A DNA stretch of 6,997 bases from Sediminibacterium sp. (lineage in GTDB: Bacteria > Bacteroidota > Bacteroidia > Chitinophagales > Chitinophagaceae): assembly GCA_030832695.1 (NCBI GenBank), contig JAURIP010000082.1, positions 1 through 6,997 of the forward strand, read 5' to 3'. Positions 6,776-6,997 of this stretch are shown one piece after another (position 1 is the first letter of the stretch; each line of letters starts with the position of its first letter). The position numbers and the translations under genes were made by a program. The notes beneath the pieces are model-generated. The model had not been told where the DNA came from, ran no database searches, and was given only the letters and a program-made list of their open reading frames with translations.

Positions 6776-6997
6776 TTTTGTAAAAAATAGTATCCGTTTT
6801 ATATTATTTCTACTCATTCAAGTAGTGGTCCTAAAGGAAATACCCCCAATTCATCAATTCATCACACCCTACTTATATTTTTTATTTATTTTATGGTTAC
6901 CCTTTGGCATAAGTAGGTTGTCCATTACCTTTTTAGGTTTTTTGATTGGATTTGTTTTGGATTTGTTTTCAAACACGCCGGGCTTACATGCTGCAGC
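6768..6997 (+). CDS. mreD: Rod shape-determining protein MreD, 3'-truncated by window edge
   Basis: Small polytopic inner-membrane protein that partners MreC in the elongasome. The frame opens at ATG 6768, overlapping the last eight bases of mreC in another frame, and stays open to the end of the window, giving 76 complete codons of an expected ~165-170. Three hydrophobic stretches are visible, at about 9-22, 35-48 and 51-67. Features fitting the family are the start of the chain (short polar lead, then a helix), the EIPPIHQFITPYLYFLFIL segment at 24-42, and the LGFLIGFVLDLFS...GLHAA segment at 56-76, whose acidic residue after a Gly-rich helix followed by GLHA is typical of Bacteroidota MreD. 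The overlap suggests translational coupling with mreC. The identification relies on position as much as on residues. Confidence 0.88.
   Translation, partial: MNSFVKNSIRFILFLLIQVVVLKEIPPIHQFITPYLYFLFILWLPFGISRLSITFLGFLIGFVLDLFSNTPGLHAA

Overview
The window looks like ordinary chromosomal DNA from a member of the Bacteroidota, possibly a Chitinophagaceae-like lineage (inference). The reasons are low GC, a TTTG / xAnnTTTG promoter-like pair in front of mreB, weak or absent Shine-Dalgarno sites, and the flavour of the encoded proteins. No phage, plasmid, CRISPR, defence or secretion genes are visible.

Layout: (1) 1-1416, the C-terminal ~470 residues of acetyl-CoA synthetase (acs), whose start lies outside the window. 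(2) 1417-1885, a 469-base gene-free stretch. Most of it is a composite inverted-repeat element made of two adjacent imperfect palindromes, and it ends with a strong hairpin terminator. (3) 3382-1886 on the minus strand, a complete POT-family proton-coupled peptide transporter. (4) 3463-4746, complete purD (purine biosynthesis), divergent from the transporter and closed by a terminator whose stem includes the last purD codons. (5) 4857-6997, the start of a cell-shape operon: complete mreB, complete mreC (TTG start) and the first 76 codons of mreD, which overlaps mreC and runs off the window.

How they work together: MreB (actin-like filament), MreC (periplasmic scaffold anchored by one helix) and MreD (membrane protein) form the core of the elongasome, which directs lateral peptidoglycan synthesis. 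PBP2 and RodA genes commonly follow in such clusters but are outside the window. acs, the transporter and purD are independent housekeeping or metabolic genes. Their orientations and terminators suggest separate transcription units.

I did not find a new multi-gene system. The one stretch not explained by known genes is the palindromic repeat element at 1467-1825. It resembles a mobile or dispersed non-coding repeat and is the item most worth a genome-wide search.
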